Notes under the pieces: model-generated
Database searches by the model: none
What the model saw: only the letters and a program-made list of their open reading frames with translations
What the model was told of the DNA's origin: nothing
In this document: positions 44,673-55,463 of the stretch, piece after piece
Layout: each line of letters starts with the position of its first letter
Numbering within the stretch: the stretch's first letter is position 1
Source of the DNA: Oscheius tipulae
Lineage: Eukaryota; Nematoda; Chromadorea; Rhabditida; Rhabditidae
Length of the DNA stretch: 64,000 nucleotides
Direction of reading: 5' to 3'
Assembly: GCA_037178975.1 (NCBI GenBank)
Contig: JASJZH010000001.1
Coordinates: 6,804,501-6,868,500 of the forward strand
Position numbers and translations under genes: made by a program

Positions 44673-45652
44673 TTACGAAGAAGGACTCGGCTCCAGGTCT
44701 CGGCGAACAGCATTTTTAAACCATTTTCCAGTGTAAATTCCAGCAACGAGACCACCAACTCCGGCGGCAATTCCAGCAATTGCGGAGCCGGCTGCAACAC
44801 CGACCGGGCCACCCACTGCTAAGCCACCAACCACGGCAGCCAGAACAGGAGCCTGTAGCAACAAAAAACATAGTAAGTTCTGCAAAAAAAGCCCTACTCT
44901 GGCCGTCTTGTGTTGTACGGCTTTCTTGAGCTGCTCATTTCCACGCTGTACATCCTGGACGGCCCGTTCAACGTGCTCCTCAATCGAATCGACCATATCG
45001 TGTTGATCGTGTACAATCGTTGCTAACTCGGTGAAGATTTCCTCGAGATCCTTCATGTCCTTGGCCAGTTTGGCTGTCGCTTCAGCCTTGGCCTTAGCCT
45101 CTTCGGCAAGTTGACGCCGTTGAACAGATTGCTCGTCGATCGACTGCTGGTATCTGAAGAACAAGTATCTGAGGACGAGTATACATGTTCTTTTTCTTGC
45201 TATAAACAGCACAATTTTATGTTGTCAAAAGGGGAAAGAATGTACCTACGACTCTCCATCTCGTAAGGATTGGCCTCGTCTTCGATAGTCGTCTCAAAGA
45301 AACCGCTGGAAGTTCTCGTTTCGGGAAGCTTCTTGTTCATTGAGACTGCAACTTGAATTTGTCTCCGAATCGGCTCAATGCGCGTGTCGAACAGTTCCTG
45401 GCCAGCTTCGTCCAACTCGACTCGCATGCTGAGAAGTTTCTGGAGGCCGGAAAGCAGCTGTTCCTCGAGCTGTTCCACCTAAATTTAGATTTTTAATCGG
45501 ATCGCTGAACAACTTGCCTGTCTTCTCGCAGAAGAAGTATCCAGATTAGGACACTCGATTATATCCTTTTGAAGCTTCTTCAACTCGCGGAGCTCGCCAC
45601 CGACCAGACGTTCGTAACGCTCGACTACCTTTGTCATCCGCTCCCATGACAT
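44673..45652 (-). CDS. STX17: Syntaxin 17 (autophagosomal SNARE)
   Basis: Exons 45652-45518, 45478-45246, 45153-44898 and 44852-44673 join to 267 residues. Intron 1 has a GC-AG boundary (CAG|GCAAGT). An N-terminal helical region is followed by a Qa-SNARE motif (LEEIFTELATIVHDQHDMVD, SIEEHVERAVQDVQRGNEQL), and a long glycine-rich hydrophobic end (AAVVGGLAVGGPVGVAAGSA, IAGIAAGVGGLVAGIYTGKW). That double segment with glycine spacing is the hairpin anchor known from STX17, which lets it insert into completed autophagosomes for fusion with lysosomes. The start codon directly follows a TTTTCGCAG, a possible trans-splice acceptor. It lies 176 bases downstream of PAXBP1 on the same strand. Confidence 0.9.
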
Positions 45653-45828
45653 CTGCGAAAATGAAAAAAAAAACTGGATCAAAATAAAAGAACCGTGTAA
45701 AAAATTGTCCGCAACAAAAAAAGAGATAAGATCACATGGTATGAACCGAAAGTTTACGTATAAACCATTCGCAAAATGTTTTAATATTGATACAAGGCAT
45801 GAAAATCAATAAGACCACCAGGAACCGA

Positions 45829-48592
45829 CTAATTGCGCTTCAATCCGTCTACAAACTTTCTGATTTCTTTGTAGAAATCCCTCCCGCTGCTCTTCATCTC
45901 CTCGGCCACATTCGTCAAACAGGCACCGAGACTACGGAAAGAATTCGGTCCGCCAGCTGCGCACAATTCTATCGAGAGTTCCGTCATCAGGGCACGGACC
46001 TGTAATTTGAGCTTTTGATTGGAACAGTTGATATAATCTGACCTTTCTTTCACAGGCCATGTCATTTGTGACCCCGAGTTGGATTCCCAGGACGCAGACC
46101 TTGTTCACAATGTTGTCCACGATCAGTTCCAGACGCATTTCAGTGGAAATGAAGCCGGAGAACTTGTTGACACATCGAATCAGTTTGATTGCCGACCAGA
46201 ACTGACGATCCGCGAACGATTTACAGCCCGTGTTCGGATTCTCGATGGCTCTAAAACAGCAAATTCCAAAAAACAAATTGGTAAGAGCTCACGTCTTGGA
46301 GAACATTGGTGCATAAAGATCCTTATCTATGGAATTAGTGAATTTGGTCTTCAGAGCTTCAATGAGATTCCGTAGAGACTTGCACTCTTCCATCATTGTG
46401 GGATACGCGGACAATTCGGACAGTACAAGTCCCAAATTGGTACACTGGCGTAACGACATCGGATCCCATTCATCGTTGATTACGTCTAAATAATCCGGTT
46501 GGCGATGTTACGAAAAACAGAAGGAGGTACAGGTGCAAAAAAACGACTCAAAACTATGGAATGGTTACTTACCAATAATAAAAGGAACGACTACCTTTTC
46601 CACGATGGCCGGAACGATGCCGACGATGATGTGCGACTCGCGATCGAGATCCGTTCTTTCAGCGCCGGCTTGGAGAGCAGCGATGTACCATTGGCTGGCA
46701 GGGAGAGCAAACTGTCCATTCTGAATTAGTTTTTTTCCTTCTTTGTTAGAGAAACGCACATTGATGATATCGGCCTTGATCAATTCAACCCGGACATATG
46801 GTGAGCTCAGTTTGGGGATGGAAAGATGAACATAGGCGTCTTCAAACGTTTTCCCGTCCATGGAGTACCAGTCGACGATCCTCTCCAGAACCCTCTTCAA
46901 TGAGCTGTAATCATCGTCCGCGTCGATGAAAATCTGATCCAGGGCGACATTCGACTCTTTGACGGTCTCCTCGTCAAGAATCTGCTGACTCGGAGGCTCT
47001 TCATCGTCGCTACTCAGTCCTTCCTCGTGAGAAATTCCAGCCAGACTGGATTCTCGTTGTCGACGACGTCTCCCTCGTCTGGCCTCTCGTTCAGCTGCTC
47101 GCTGGGCAGCTTCGCCGACTCGGGCCGACGGTCTCCCACCTGCTGCTGCTGAGCATTCGGCATATTGGTCCTCGATGTCGCGTCTTCGTCGGCGTAATAG
47201 CCGTTCCGTCTTTGATTTAGCCATCAGTCGTCGTTTATCTCCGATAGAGTCAATTTCGGCTACCTAAACACACCTTTCCTTTTAGGAAATAAACAAGTTT
47301 ACTTTTTCATTGAGACAATCAAGCAGGCAGCGAACGTAGCTGCGCATTTCCTGATACATTGCAAACTTCTGGGCCAGCTCAGGCGCCTCCATTTCGATCT
47401 GAAAGTACTTTGATTACTTGTAATAAGAAATAAGAACCCTTTGAATGGAATGTTTGTTTTCGTCGAGAGTCCTTTCCATCTTTTCGATTTCGTGTCGTCG
47501 CATGCTCAAAGCTTCCTCTCGATCTCCAATTCTTAGCTTCAACTTGGCCAAAATATCCTCGAGTGTGATGACTCCACCTTTGGAAGAGGGACCCAAAGCT
47601 GGGGCTCTTATAACCGTCTCCACGTCCATGTCGACTTCCATATCCATGTCTTGCGGTATGTTCAGGTCGGTCGAGAACGGCGGGATGAGATTGCGTCGCG
47701 ATTCAACGAATTCAGTCCGGATTTGTCCTATTGTGTGTCGACTGACAGCCTTGAGAATCTGCTGCTTCTCCCATTCGTCCATTTCGGGATCGTGAACATC
47801 GTCGCCTTGTTCCTGCTCCAAAAACTCGTTCTGTTCCTCGCGACGACGTTCCTCTTCATCTCGCAGCAGCTCTTTGGATGAATAGAAACGGCCGCGATCC
47901 TCGTCACCCGAGTCATCGCTGTCAACACGTCCATGTTTCTCGTCGTTTTTCTCTTCCAATGGAATGAATCCGCCATTCTTCATCTGTTCGCGACGTTTCT
48001 TGGCTTCATAAATAGCTCGTGAATCCGGAATTCCAGCTGTAAGACGACGAAGTGAATCAAAATTAGCAGTAAACGAACCAAAAGAAGCGGAGAATTTGTT
48101 GGCAACATCGTCCGTTTCGCGATCCTCTACAATCTCAACGTCGCTGTTGTCCGAAAGTACAGGCTTCGAATCCTGCAACAGTGTATGAAGTCGGTGGTAA
48201 AAAAAAATATGTTACCCTATGATCTTCGCTCCTATATTTGTCGAGATACTGATCACGAGCAGCTCTTTCCTTCCGTCTGTTTTCTTGCTCCTCGTCTCGA
48301 CAACGTTCTTCCCTCTCCAGTTCCAGTTCTTCCTCCGCTTCTCCCTCCAGTTTGGCCAGTCTCTTCAGCTCTTTTACCTTCTTCGTGTTATTTTTCTTCA
48401 GGGTGAAATCGGCATCGGCACCTAAATGCATTTACCGTTAGAACTAAAGAAAAAACCTTCGTCGTGATCGAAACTCAGCAATGTAGAGGGCTTTGTTATT
48501 GTCGGAGCCAGCACTTCATTTACATCCTCTTCTTCTTCTGCCAATCGTTGACGGGTCTTCTTCTCTTCCTTCTTCTTTGGTTTTCGAAACAT
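45829..48592 (-). CDS. PAXBP1: GCFC-domain protein, PAXBP1/GCFC1 homologue
   Basis: Nine minus-strand exons, beginning 48592-48457, 48421-48216, 48172-47438 and 47398-47303 and ending 45999-45829, encode about 800 residues. The N-terminal half is charged: a Lys/Arg/Glu start (MFRKPKKKEEKKTRQRLAEE) and long coiled-coil-like stretches (LAKLEGEAEEELELEREERC, AVSRHTIGQIRTEFVESRR). A conserved GCFC region follows (FADADDDYSSLKRV-like IDADDDYSSLKRVLERIVDW, YVRVELIKADIIN, ESHIIVGIVPAIVEKVVVPF, INDEWDPMSLRQCTN). GCFC proteins are nuclear and associate with the spliceosome (intron lariat) or with chromatin. Coordinates of one internal exon near 46.3-46.5 kb differ by one base between my length count and its splice phase; this is a counting uncertainty, not evidence of damage. 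Confidence 0.88.
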
Positions 48593-48914
48593 TGCTGGAA
48601 ACGGAATATGAAGAAACGCTGAGAGTAGAGCTGTTATATACGAATAAGGTTCAAATCGAAAATGGTGAATTGACCGCCGTTTGGACGAAAAGATGTAACC
48701 ACTTTCTGCACATTCGTGGGAAAACAAAGAAGTGGTAAAAGGAGACTGGAGCATAATTATAGAGAACGGTCAATCCGACTGTTACGAGCATAGGAATAGA
48801 CGGAAAGACTTTTGCACAAACGAAGCACACTTTAACGAACACCTGAGTTCCGAACCGACAAAATTTAAAAGGAAAAAAGGTGAGACAGGTGACGAAGACG
48901 ATGGAAAAAAAGTT
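48593..48914. other. Region upstream of PAXBP1
   Basis: AT-rich sequence between the PAXBP1 start and the inserted midasin fragment. It presumably holds the promoter of the PAXBP1-STX17-PPIL4 group. Open frames here have no recognisable content. Confidence 0.45.
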
Positions 48915-49618
48915 TACCGCACTGGAAAACGGCTGAATATGCGTCGAATATGCGCCCTACATTGCCTCGGAGTACAGGAAGGATCGCATCTGGATGAGAC
49001 GGACAAAACGAGCTCAACGCGACTATCAAGTTCTCATCGCAGTGGACGACTCGGCCTCGATGAACGAAAATGGCATCCATCAGGCTAGTTCTTATATGTT
49101 TTTGAGCTCAATCGAGGGTTGTAGGTGACTTGTGAGTCTGTCTGCGCTATTGATGACGCACTGAGACGATGTGATGCCGGAGCAGTTTCCGTTGTCTCGT
49201 TCGGAAGTGAAGTCAAGACCATTTGCGCCTTCGGAGATCAAATTACTCCAGGGCCAGAGTTTATCGAAAAGGTGAGTACATCTAAAGCTACATTATTTCC
49301 ATTTGCTTCAGCTATCGTTCGACCAAGCCTCCACGGATCTTCTCTCCTTGCTGAACAAGAGTCGAACGACCCTGGCCGATATCCGTACGGCTACCAGTGA
49401 GCAGCTTCTGATTATCATTTCCGATGGACGTGGAGCTCTTGCTCAGGGAGCCGAGAAGGTTAGTCAACCTTGTTTTCCTGCAATTTATGTTCGTATTCAG
49501 GTGAAAAAAGCCGTAGCCTCGCTCCAGTCGGTGACAGTGCTCTTCGTGATTCTGGATTCGGGCTCCAAGTCGATTTCGGAGCTCAGCGTTGCCTCTTTCA
49601 AAGGTGGATCTGTTGTGC
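48915..49618 (+). pseudogene. Inverted copy of the midasin MIDAS-domain exons
   Basis: Plus-strand sequence matches the complement of about 57360-58050, introns included. It carries the exon with VLIAVDDSASMNENG, the VTCESVCAIDDALRRC exon, the STDLLSLLNKSRTTLADIRT exon and the start of the last exon (KKAVASLQSVTVLFVILDSG). An extra base near the RRLIPYIA codons (reading CGTCGAATATGCGCCC in place of CGTCGACTCATCCCC) breaks the frame at the start. Similarity ends at about 49618, inside the last exon. With no upstream midasin sequence and a broken first exon it is a fragment, though the later exons stay open. Confidence 0.85.
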
Positions 49619-49840
49619 TGTGTGTGCATTATGACCAATATGCATCGCAGCACATTTCGGGAAGACGGGGACAACTTTGTTGGCGTGGACAACTCCGCCC
49701 TATGTGGCACATTCAGCGAGAGATCGTCGTTGAACCCTCCTCATGCAGGCGGTAGGCTACATTCAAAAACCGAGTCATTTCCAAATCTTCTCCCTTTCGC
49801 TCTTTCTCGATCAAAACAGTTCAAACTTTCCATTCAGGCG

Positions 49841-50280
49841 ATGGATGCTGTTGTCCCACAAATGGTTGCTCTTGACAGGGACAACGAGGAGGTAGTGTTT
49901 TGTCGCAGAATGCAAATACAACATTTTCAGGACCGTGATGTAGAACCTGTGCCACATCCACCAGTTCAATATCCGTGTGGTGTGAGTTCAAAGATTGGGA
50001 GAAAATGGTGCATTCAGGTTTGCCGGGAGACTCTTCTTGGCCAACAGGTTGTACAGTGTCCCTCCGGAATCTGCACCTTCTGTATTCACAGCAATTGCCT
50101 CCGGGATGTCAACACCCGAAATGACTAACTCTTGTGCCCATTGTGCAATTGCCTTCTTGCACCCACGAGTACGTTCCGTTCTAACCTTTTCACTCAATAC
50201 TTTCAGCGTGGTTCGAATGGTACATCCGTACCTATCAGTGCATGGGTGATTCGACTGGCCTTCCAGATGAAGCTCACTAA
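49841..50280 (+). pseudogene. Small PHD-finger gene, copy iii (premature stop)
   Basis: Begins MDAVVPQMVALDRDNEE, with introns at GTAGTGTTTTG...TTTCAG and GTGAGTTC...ATTCAG as in the 55 kb copy. It encodes DRDVEPVPHPPVQYPCG, then VCRETLLGQQVVQC, PSGICTFCIHSNC and LRDVNTRND, followed by TAA where the intact copy has GAA. The stop removes the last cysteine pair (CPLC) and the tail, which is still readable beyond it: WFEWYIRTYQCMGDSTGLPD and a final TAA at 50280. The finger spacing C-x2-C...C-x4-C-x4-H-x2-C is that of a PHD. One base change is all that separates this copy from an open frame, so a sequencing error should be considered. Confidence 0.7.
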
Positions 50281-50539
50281 GCAGTTTTTTTTTTCACTGG
50301 TGTTGCTCCTGAGAATCCTTCACTTGCCTCCTACTCATCGACTGCCATGTTGACATACCTTCCGGTTATTGATTTCAAACGGTTACATGTTACTTATAAA
50401 TAAATGTATTTTTATAGCTCTAATGAATAGCTTTGTTCAGTTCGAAAGTGAAGGGCAGAATCGAAGATCGATGTCGAATATAGACTGTATCTGGTTGGTA
50501 AGAGACGTGGCTATGCACAAAAGACAAAGACAAAGGCAA
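50281..50539. other. 3' flank of PHD copy iii
   Basis: AT-rich sequence without a gene. It ends where rearranged PP1-like fragments begin. Confidence 0.45.
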
Positions 50540-51290
50540 AGACGCCGTTGAAGTCCTTCCAAAGCTCTTCGGCTTCCGCCTCCCCGTAGCGATCGTTGAG
50601 CTCGTCTCAAAAGCCGTAATCGCGATTCGTCGCCTTGCACTCGTGGTTGCCTCGCAGAAGCTGGTACTTGTCGGGAAATTTGGTTTGGGTTTGGTTTCTG
50701 TCGTTTGGGAGATGCGTCTCTGCTAGACGAGCCCCAACGGGACCACATCGAAACGATTCCGAGACCCCTCGGCGACCCGTCTAGTTGTCTACTGGCTCAA
50801 GACCCGATCCGATGCAGAACATAGCGGGATTCAAGGTAAGTCTGTTCCCTGAACGATGGGCAAATACTTGTTGGTCTGCATTGAAACACATTCTCGCGTC
50901 AGGAAAGATGGACAAACAGACTTTCTCGCGCCCCGACTGAATCATAGTACCAGATTATGATCCGGGCAGTGGCAAGGTTCACTCCAACAGTTCAATGGTC
51001 GGAATATCACCGAGGAATATTTGAATTCACAGCCGTACAACGATCTACTGCGCCTCTTCTCGATGCTGAAGGCCAACCCTCAAATGTGATTCACTGGTCG
51101 CAATATCATAATCTGGTAAAAAAAAAAAACCAAACCCAAACCAAACTTCCCGACAAATCATAGTACCAGATTATGATATTGCGAGCTGGTATTTGTCGGG
51201 AAGTTTGGTTTGGGTTTGGTTTCTGTCGTTTGGGGGATGCGTCTCTGCTAGACGAGCCCCAACGGGGCATCAACCAAACTTAGACTTTTC
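50540..51290 (+). pseudogene. Shuffled fragments of the PP1-like gene
   Basis: About 50540-50670 is the reverse complement of the exon 3 region near 52045-52180. It is followed directly by a forward piece (about 50740-50850) matching 52270-52380, including the RPLDDPSSCLLAQD and GFK|GTAAGT region. A further forward piece near 51040-51090 matches the start of exon 3 (QYNDLLRLFSMLKAN). A block with TTTGGTTTGGGTTTGG and GATGCGTCTCTGCTAGACGA occurs twice (about 50680-50735 and 51200-51265). No open gene can be formed from these pieces. Confidence 0.8.
51127..51222. repeat. Perfect 32 bp inverted repeat with 32 base loop
   Basis: Arms at 51127-51158 and 51191-51222 are exact reverse complements (AAACCAAACCCAAACCAAAC at the start of the left arm). 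The loop of 32 bases includes ATCATAGTACCAGATTATGA overlapping its edge. It lies inside the shuffled PP1-like fragments and probably arose when two opposite copies of the same sequence were joined. Confidence 0.9.
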
Positions 51291-51431
51291 TAACAAGCAA
51301 ACTTTTGGTAATTACTGAGATGCTATCAACTAGAAATTTTTCAAACGAACAACTTTTCTCATCAATACTCTGACATGTCAGCTCTACACTAAGACAAGGA
51401 GAGCCAATCTCATCACCGGCAGATCGATAAC

Positions 51432-52907
51432 ATGCCCCTGGATCTGGACAAGTTCATCAAATATCACATGCGGAATCATGCGTCCTACGGCAACAAGAAT
51501 GTGAGTAGTCTCTACCTCCGATAGCAACTAAAAGCCAATTAAGCTGAAGTACAATCCGAAGGATGTCCGAGAGCTGTGCGCCTTGTCTAAGAAGATACTC
51601 GCCGCCGGTAGCAGTTTGGCTCGCATTAATCCGCCCTGTATCATTGTTGGAGAGTGAGTTCTACAGTACTTTCTAGGTCCTTCTCATCCCTCAACTTCTC
51701 TTGTTCCCTGTTTCTACCACCTTGTCCCATTGTCATCTATATTCGTTTATCAGCCTACCACCCAGACTCTTTCCCAATCTATCCTTGTTCTATCTAACCA
51801 TCACGGGGCAAGAAACTAGCTGGAACTGTTATTAAATTACGTGTTTTCCAGTATTCACGGCCAGTACAACGATCTACTGCGCCTCTTCTCGATGCTGAAG
51901 GCCAACGACCCGCCTCTGACGGAAAAGACGAAGTTGAACAACGGTGCCCTCAATCACAAAATGATATTCCTCGGCGACTACGTGGATCGAGGTCGACACA
52001 GCATGGAGTGTCTTTGTCTCGTGCTGGCCCTCAAATGCAGGTTTCCCGATAAGTACCAGCTTCTCCGAGGCAACCACGAGTGCAAGCCGACGAATCGCGA
52101 TTACGGCTTCTGGGACGAGCTCAACGATCGCTATGGGGAGGCGGAAGCCGAAGAGCTCTGGGAGGACTTCAACGGCGTCTTTGCCTACATGCCGCTGGCT
52201 GGACTCGTCGGCGGGATGATTCTGTGCATGCATGGCGGTCTCTCTCCAGAACTGCAGACACTGAAAGACATCGAAACGATTCCGAGACCCCTCGACGACC
52301 CGTCTAGCTGTCTACTGGCTCAAGACCTTCTCTGGGCCGATCCGATGCAGAACATCATGGGATTCAAGGTAAGTCTGTTCCCTGAACGATGGACGAATGT
52401 TTGGTGGTCTGAGAAGTTCTGGCCTAGCCCAAAGAAACGCTGGAAAATAAAATGGCCTATGAAAACCCCCGTTTTTAGGACAACACGGTGCGCGGCACGA
52501 GCGTCTTCTTTGGCGAGGACACGGTCGTCAATCTGTGCAAGCGTCTCAAGGTCGATCTCATCGTCCGAGCACACCAGATGATGTTGACGGGGTTCGGCTT
52601 TTTTGCTGGACGCAAGCTGATCACCATCTTCTCCGCACCCCGCTACCAGGCCGACAATCCGAATCTCGGCGCTGTCTTGCTCGTCGATCAGCGTGGTCAT
52701 ATTGGATTCGTGATGATGCGTCCCCCGGCTACGGAGATTGACGAGCCAGCCGTGCACAGCGCCTCGGGCAGCTGTTTTGCGGGTAAGGAACAGGAAGGAA
52801 CAGCCAAGATGAACAAGAAGAGGGCCCTGCAGCAGCAGAAGAAGACTCCCACCGCCGCTCCGCTCTCTAACTCCAGCTCGAAGACCGTGTCGATCTCGAA
52901 GAAATAG
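51432..52907 (+). CDS. PP1-like serine/threonine protein phosphatase (divergent)
   Basis: Exons 51432-51500, 51544-51653, 51852-52368 and 52479-52907 join to 374 residues. All PPP-family catalytic motifs are present: GDIHGQY (spanning the exon 2-3 junction), GDYVDRG, LRGNHEC, MHGGLSPEL and VRAHQ with FSAPRY. That preserves the metal ligands and the catalytic His and Arg residues. Compared with canonical PP1 it is divergent (HSMECLCLVLALK for the usual SLETICLLLAYK; RGTSVFFGE in place of RGVSYTFG) and has a 60-residue Lys/Ala/Gln/Ser tail (KMNKKRALQQQKKTP, ending SKTVSISKK). Such fast-evolving PP1 relatives in nematodes are often expressed in male germ line; that is an analogy, not shown here. 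Its 3' UTR converges with a copied midasin end. Confidence 0.92.
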
Positions 52908-53219
52908 GAGGATTTCGGAGAAGACGGCAAGATACAAAACATCTACATAGGGAAAAATCAATGAGACATCCAATAAAATGCTTTCTTGAGCTTTTTTTTT
53001 TTGCAAATTCCCCCTCTGACAGGAGACAGTTAAGGTTTTAGGTAATAACAAAGAGCGTGTACGAGTCATCAAATACAAGTATTCGGTACAGCGATCGTTC
53101 AGAGTCAGCACAGGCGATTAAAACAAAACAGTGTATTCTGCAACAATAACAGTATAACAACAGGGAAAAAAATAATAGGATTCTAACAAAAGATAACAAA
53201 TAGGTCAAAGGGTAACAAT

Positions 53220-53430
53220 CTAAAACGACTGTACACTGAGCTCGAACCATTGACGAATCGATTCGGCCAGAACAGATGGCAGTTGACGAACTGTTTTCAC
53301 AACAGCGTAGAAAGGGAATGGGAATAGGGAAAGATAGGGGGTCAGTACAACAGATCCACCTTTGAAAGAGGCAACGCTGAGCTCCGAAATCGACTTGGAG
53401 CCCGAATCCAGAATCACGAAGAGCACAGTC
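53220..53430 (-). pseudogene. Copy of the last midasin exon (3' end)
   Basis: Identical by eye to 57214-57424: LFVILDSGSKSISELSVASF, YAVVKTVRQLPSVLAESI and the final QSF stop. Similarity breaks at about 53430, where the upstream sequence of the exon is replaced by unrelated sequence. The whole stretch 52928-53428 matches 56930-57424, so the PP1-like 3' UTR and the midasin end were copied together. Confidence 0.88.
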
Positions 53431-53799
53431 AAACTTCAGAATTGTTTCAAAGAAACAAACAAACTAACCTTCTTGAGGCTTGTAGCTCATAAAATGACGT
53501 CTAGTTGCGATGGTCTCGGGTGCGCGCAAGAACATGCACAACGGAACTTTCAGCTTGCGTTGGAGGGTTATTCCAAGCCTCGACGATCTTTCCTGAAACT
53601 AGAAATTTGTTAGAAAGATTTTTGCGTCTAAAAGAGAAAGAAAGAAAGTTGATAAGCGGGACACTGCAACAACCGAGCGAAGCCAGCCAACACAGGTGAT
53701 GTCACACCCAGGGCGAAAATTGCGAAATGTGGGACGGCCTGTTAGGCGAATGAGAAAACGCTGGTGACAATGAGGCCAAGTACATTTCTGCACACTTAC
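53431..53799. other. Unplaced exon-like fragment and filler
   Basis: A minus-strand open stretch at about 53595-53470 (LGITLQRKLKVPLCMFLRAP, then ETIATRRHFMSYKP) ends at a GTTAGT donor and reads like an exon torn from another gene, but I do not recognise it and it has no partners here. The rest is featureless. Confidence 0.3.
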
Positions 53800-54004
53800 T
53801 TTCCATCGTGAGTGAAAGAAGGCAGTTGCACAATGGGCACAAGAGATTATCGCCTCGGAAGTTGACATTCCGGAGGCAATTGCTGTGAATACAGAAGGTG
53901 CAGATTGGGGAGGGACACTGTACAACCTGTTGGCCACGAAGAGTCTTCTGGCAAGAACCTACCCCACACGGATATTCAACTGGTGGATGAGGTACAGGTA
54001 GAAT
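53800..54004 (-). pseudogene. Small PHD-finger gene, copy iv (fragment)
   Basis: Encodes PPVEYPCG, then after a shrunken intron remnant (about 16 bases, GTAGGTTCTTGCCAG) KTLRGQQVVQCPSPICTFCI, HSNCLRNVNFRGDNLLCPLC and NCLLSLTM. The first exon and the tail exon are missing, and the second intron is too short to splice. The finger cysteines that remain fit the family, so this is a broken copy. Confidence 0.72.
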
Positions 54005-54291
54005 GCAACTTGAAAACAGCCGATTTTTGCTCTCGAGCCTCTGCCGCTGGCTATCATAGCTTCCTCAAAGCCGCTGTTATAATACGAAATCAAGATGAAA
54101 ATCTTGAAGCCTCTTTACTTCTGGGAGCGTTGAGATTCTTCAATGATGTCTTATAGCAACCCAGTAATATCAGCAAAAACAAAGTTCCTTCCAATGGATT
54201 AAAAAGACAAGTTTCTGCTTTCCATTATCGATTTTCAATCTATAGCTGCTTTTCTAAACGAGGTGTTCTACTCAGTACGTGACAGTACGAG

Positions 54292-54531
54292 TCAAATCGA
54301 AGCCGCGCTCTCTCCAACATCGTGGTAACCGCGCTCTATCTGACTTCGTACGGTCGTCACTGTTTCAAAAACTACTTTTTCCAAACTCGTGCTCAATCTT
54401 GAGATATTACGAATACAATTCTCAAATTGATTGCCTAAAAGTTCTAAATGTCTAAAAGCCGCCTCCCTCGAGAAAAACGCGTCGATGTTCTTCTCGTAGC
54501 GAAGATCAGTCTGTGCCTTTTGGTTGCACAT
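54292..54531 (-). CDS. Possible small coding exon of unknown function
   Basis: An ATG at 54531 opens a 79-codon frame with a balanced helical composition (AQTDLRYEKNIDAFFSREAA, FRHLELLGNQFENCIRNISR, LSTSLEKVVFETVTTVRSQI) ending at a TGA at 54292. It could be a single-exon gene or one exon of a broken gene. No family was recognised and its neighbours are duplicated debris, so support is weak. Confidence 0.25.
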   Translation of the reverse strand: MCNQKAQTDLRYEKNIDAFFSREAAFRHLELLGNQFENCIRNISRLSTSLEKVVFETVTTVRSQIERGYHDVGESAASI

Positions 54532-54764
54532 TCTTGTGTTATTTCTTTGGCAAACTGATTTAGGATAACAGCTGGTTAGGCAAGAAAGCCATTGGTCACG
54601 GCTTATCAACAAACTTGTCCCTAGTCTCTCTCGACAAAAACAATAGCGACTGTTTGTCCTGGAGTGAATCGCAGAGGGATAAGAGATAAGACCGCTGTCC
54701 ACTTCAGGCTATCTTAAACAAAAGGGAAAAAGGAAAGTTCTAGCTCTAAATGCCCAAAAGCCTC

Positions 54765-54860
54765 TGCGTGTGTGTCTGAAGCTCTAATTGCCAATTTGTC
54801 AGTTACTTTGTGACAGTAATTACGCTTTACAAGTCAAATCGAATAAGTTTGGGAGATGCG
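54765..54860. repeat. Dispersed approximately 90 bp repeat (copy 3 of 3)
   Basis: Matches the blocks at about 10733-10830 and 11680-11765 (TTTGTGACAGTAATTACGCT region). It lies just downstream of the minus-strand PHD copy v, as the 11680 block lies downstream of copy ii. Confidence 0.6.
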
Positions 54861-55035
54861 ACTCTGGGAGAAAATGCTCATGGTAGAGTAGCTCGACAGG
54901 AACAGCATCTACCTGTCACGCTACCGTTAGAGCTTTTCCGTCTTGCTAAAAAAAAATACATTTATTAAGTAACGCTAACAAGGAGAATACACGAAGAGAA
55001 ATCTCGCAAGGAGTACCGGTGATAAAAAAAACTAT

Positions 55036-55463
55036 CTAGCGAGCTTCATCTGGAAGATTAGCCACCTCTCCAAAGTATTCATGTTGGCGGATGTAGTACT
55101 TGAACCCCGCTGAAAATATTGAGTGAAAAGGTTAGAACAGAACATACGTGAGATACAGCGATTGCACCATGGGCAAAAGAATTCGTCATTTCGGATGTTG
55201 ACATCATTGAAGCAATTGCTGTGGATACAGTAGGTGCAGATTGGACACTGTACAACCTGTTGGCCAAGAAGAGTCTCCCAGCAAACCTGAATGCACCATT
55301 TTCTCCCAAGTTTTGAACTCACACGACACGGGTAGTCAACGTGTGGACGTGGCATAGGATCTACATTACGGTCCTGAAAATATTGTATTTGTAGGCTGCG
55401 AAAAAATACTACCTCCTTCTTGTCCCTGGTAAGTTCAGTCATTTTTAGAAGAACAGCACCCAT
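55036..55463 (-). CDS. Small PHD-finger protein, copy v (intact)
   Basis: Four exons (55463-55413, 55373-55323, 55286-55148, 55109-55036) join to 104 residues with no break. Order: MGAVLLKMTELTRDKKE; DRNVDPMPRPHVDYPCR; the finger VCWETLLGQQVVQCPICTYC, IHSNCFNDVNIRNDEFFCPW, CNRCIS; and a tail PGFKYYIRQHEYFGEVANLP, DEAR. The eight ligands C-x2-C, C-x2-C, H-x2-C and C-x2-C form a C4HC3 PHD finger; wording around it (YPC-x2-C...IHSNC) recalls Pygopus, whose finger binds H3K4me and BCL9. A chromatin role is therefore a reasonable guess, not shown. The tail motif is shared with copies i and iii and has no match I know. This is the reference copy for the family in the window. Confidence 0.68.
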
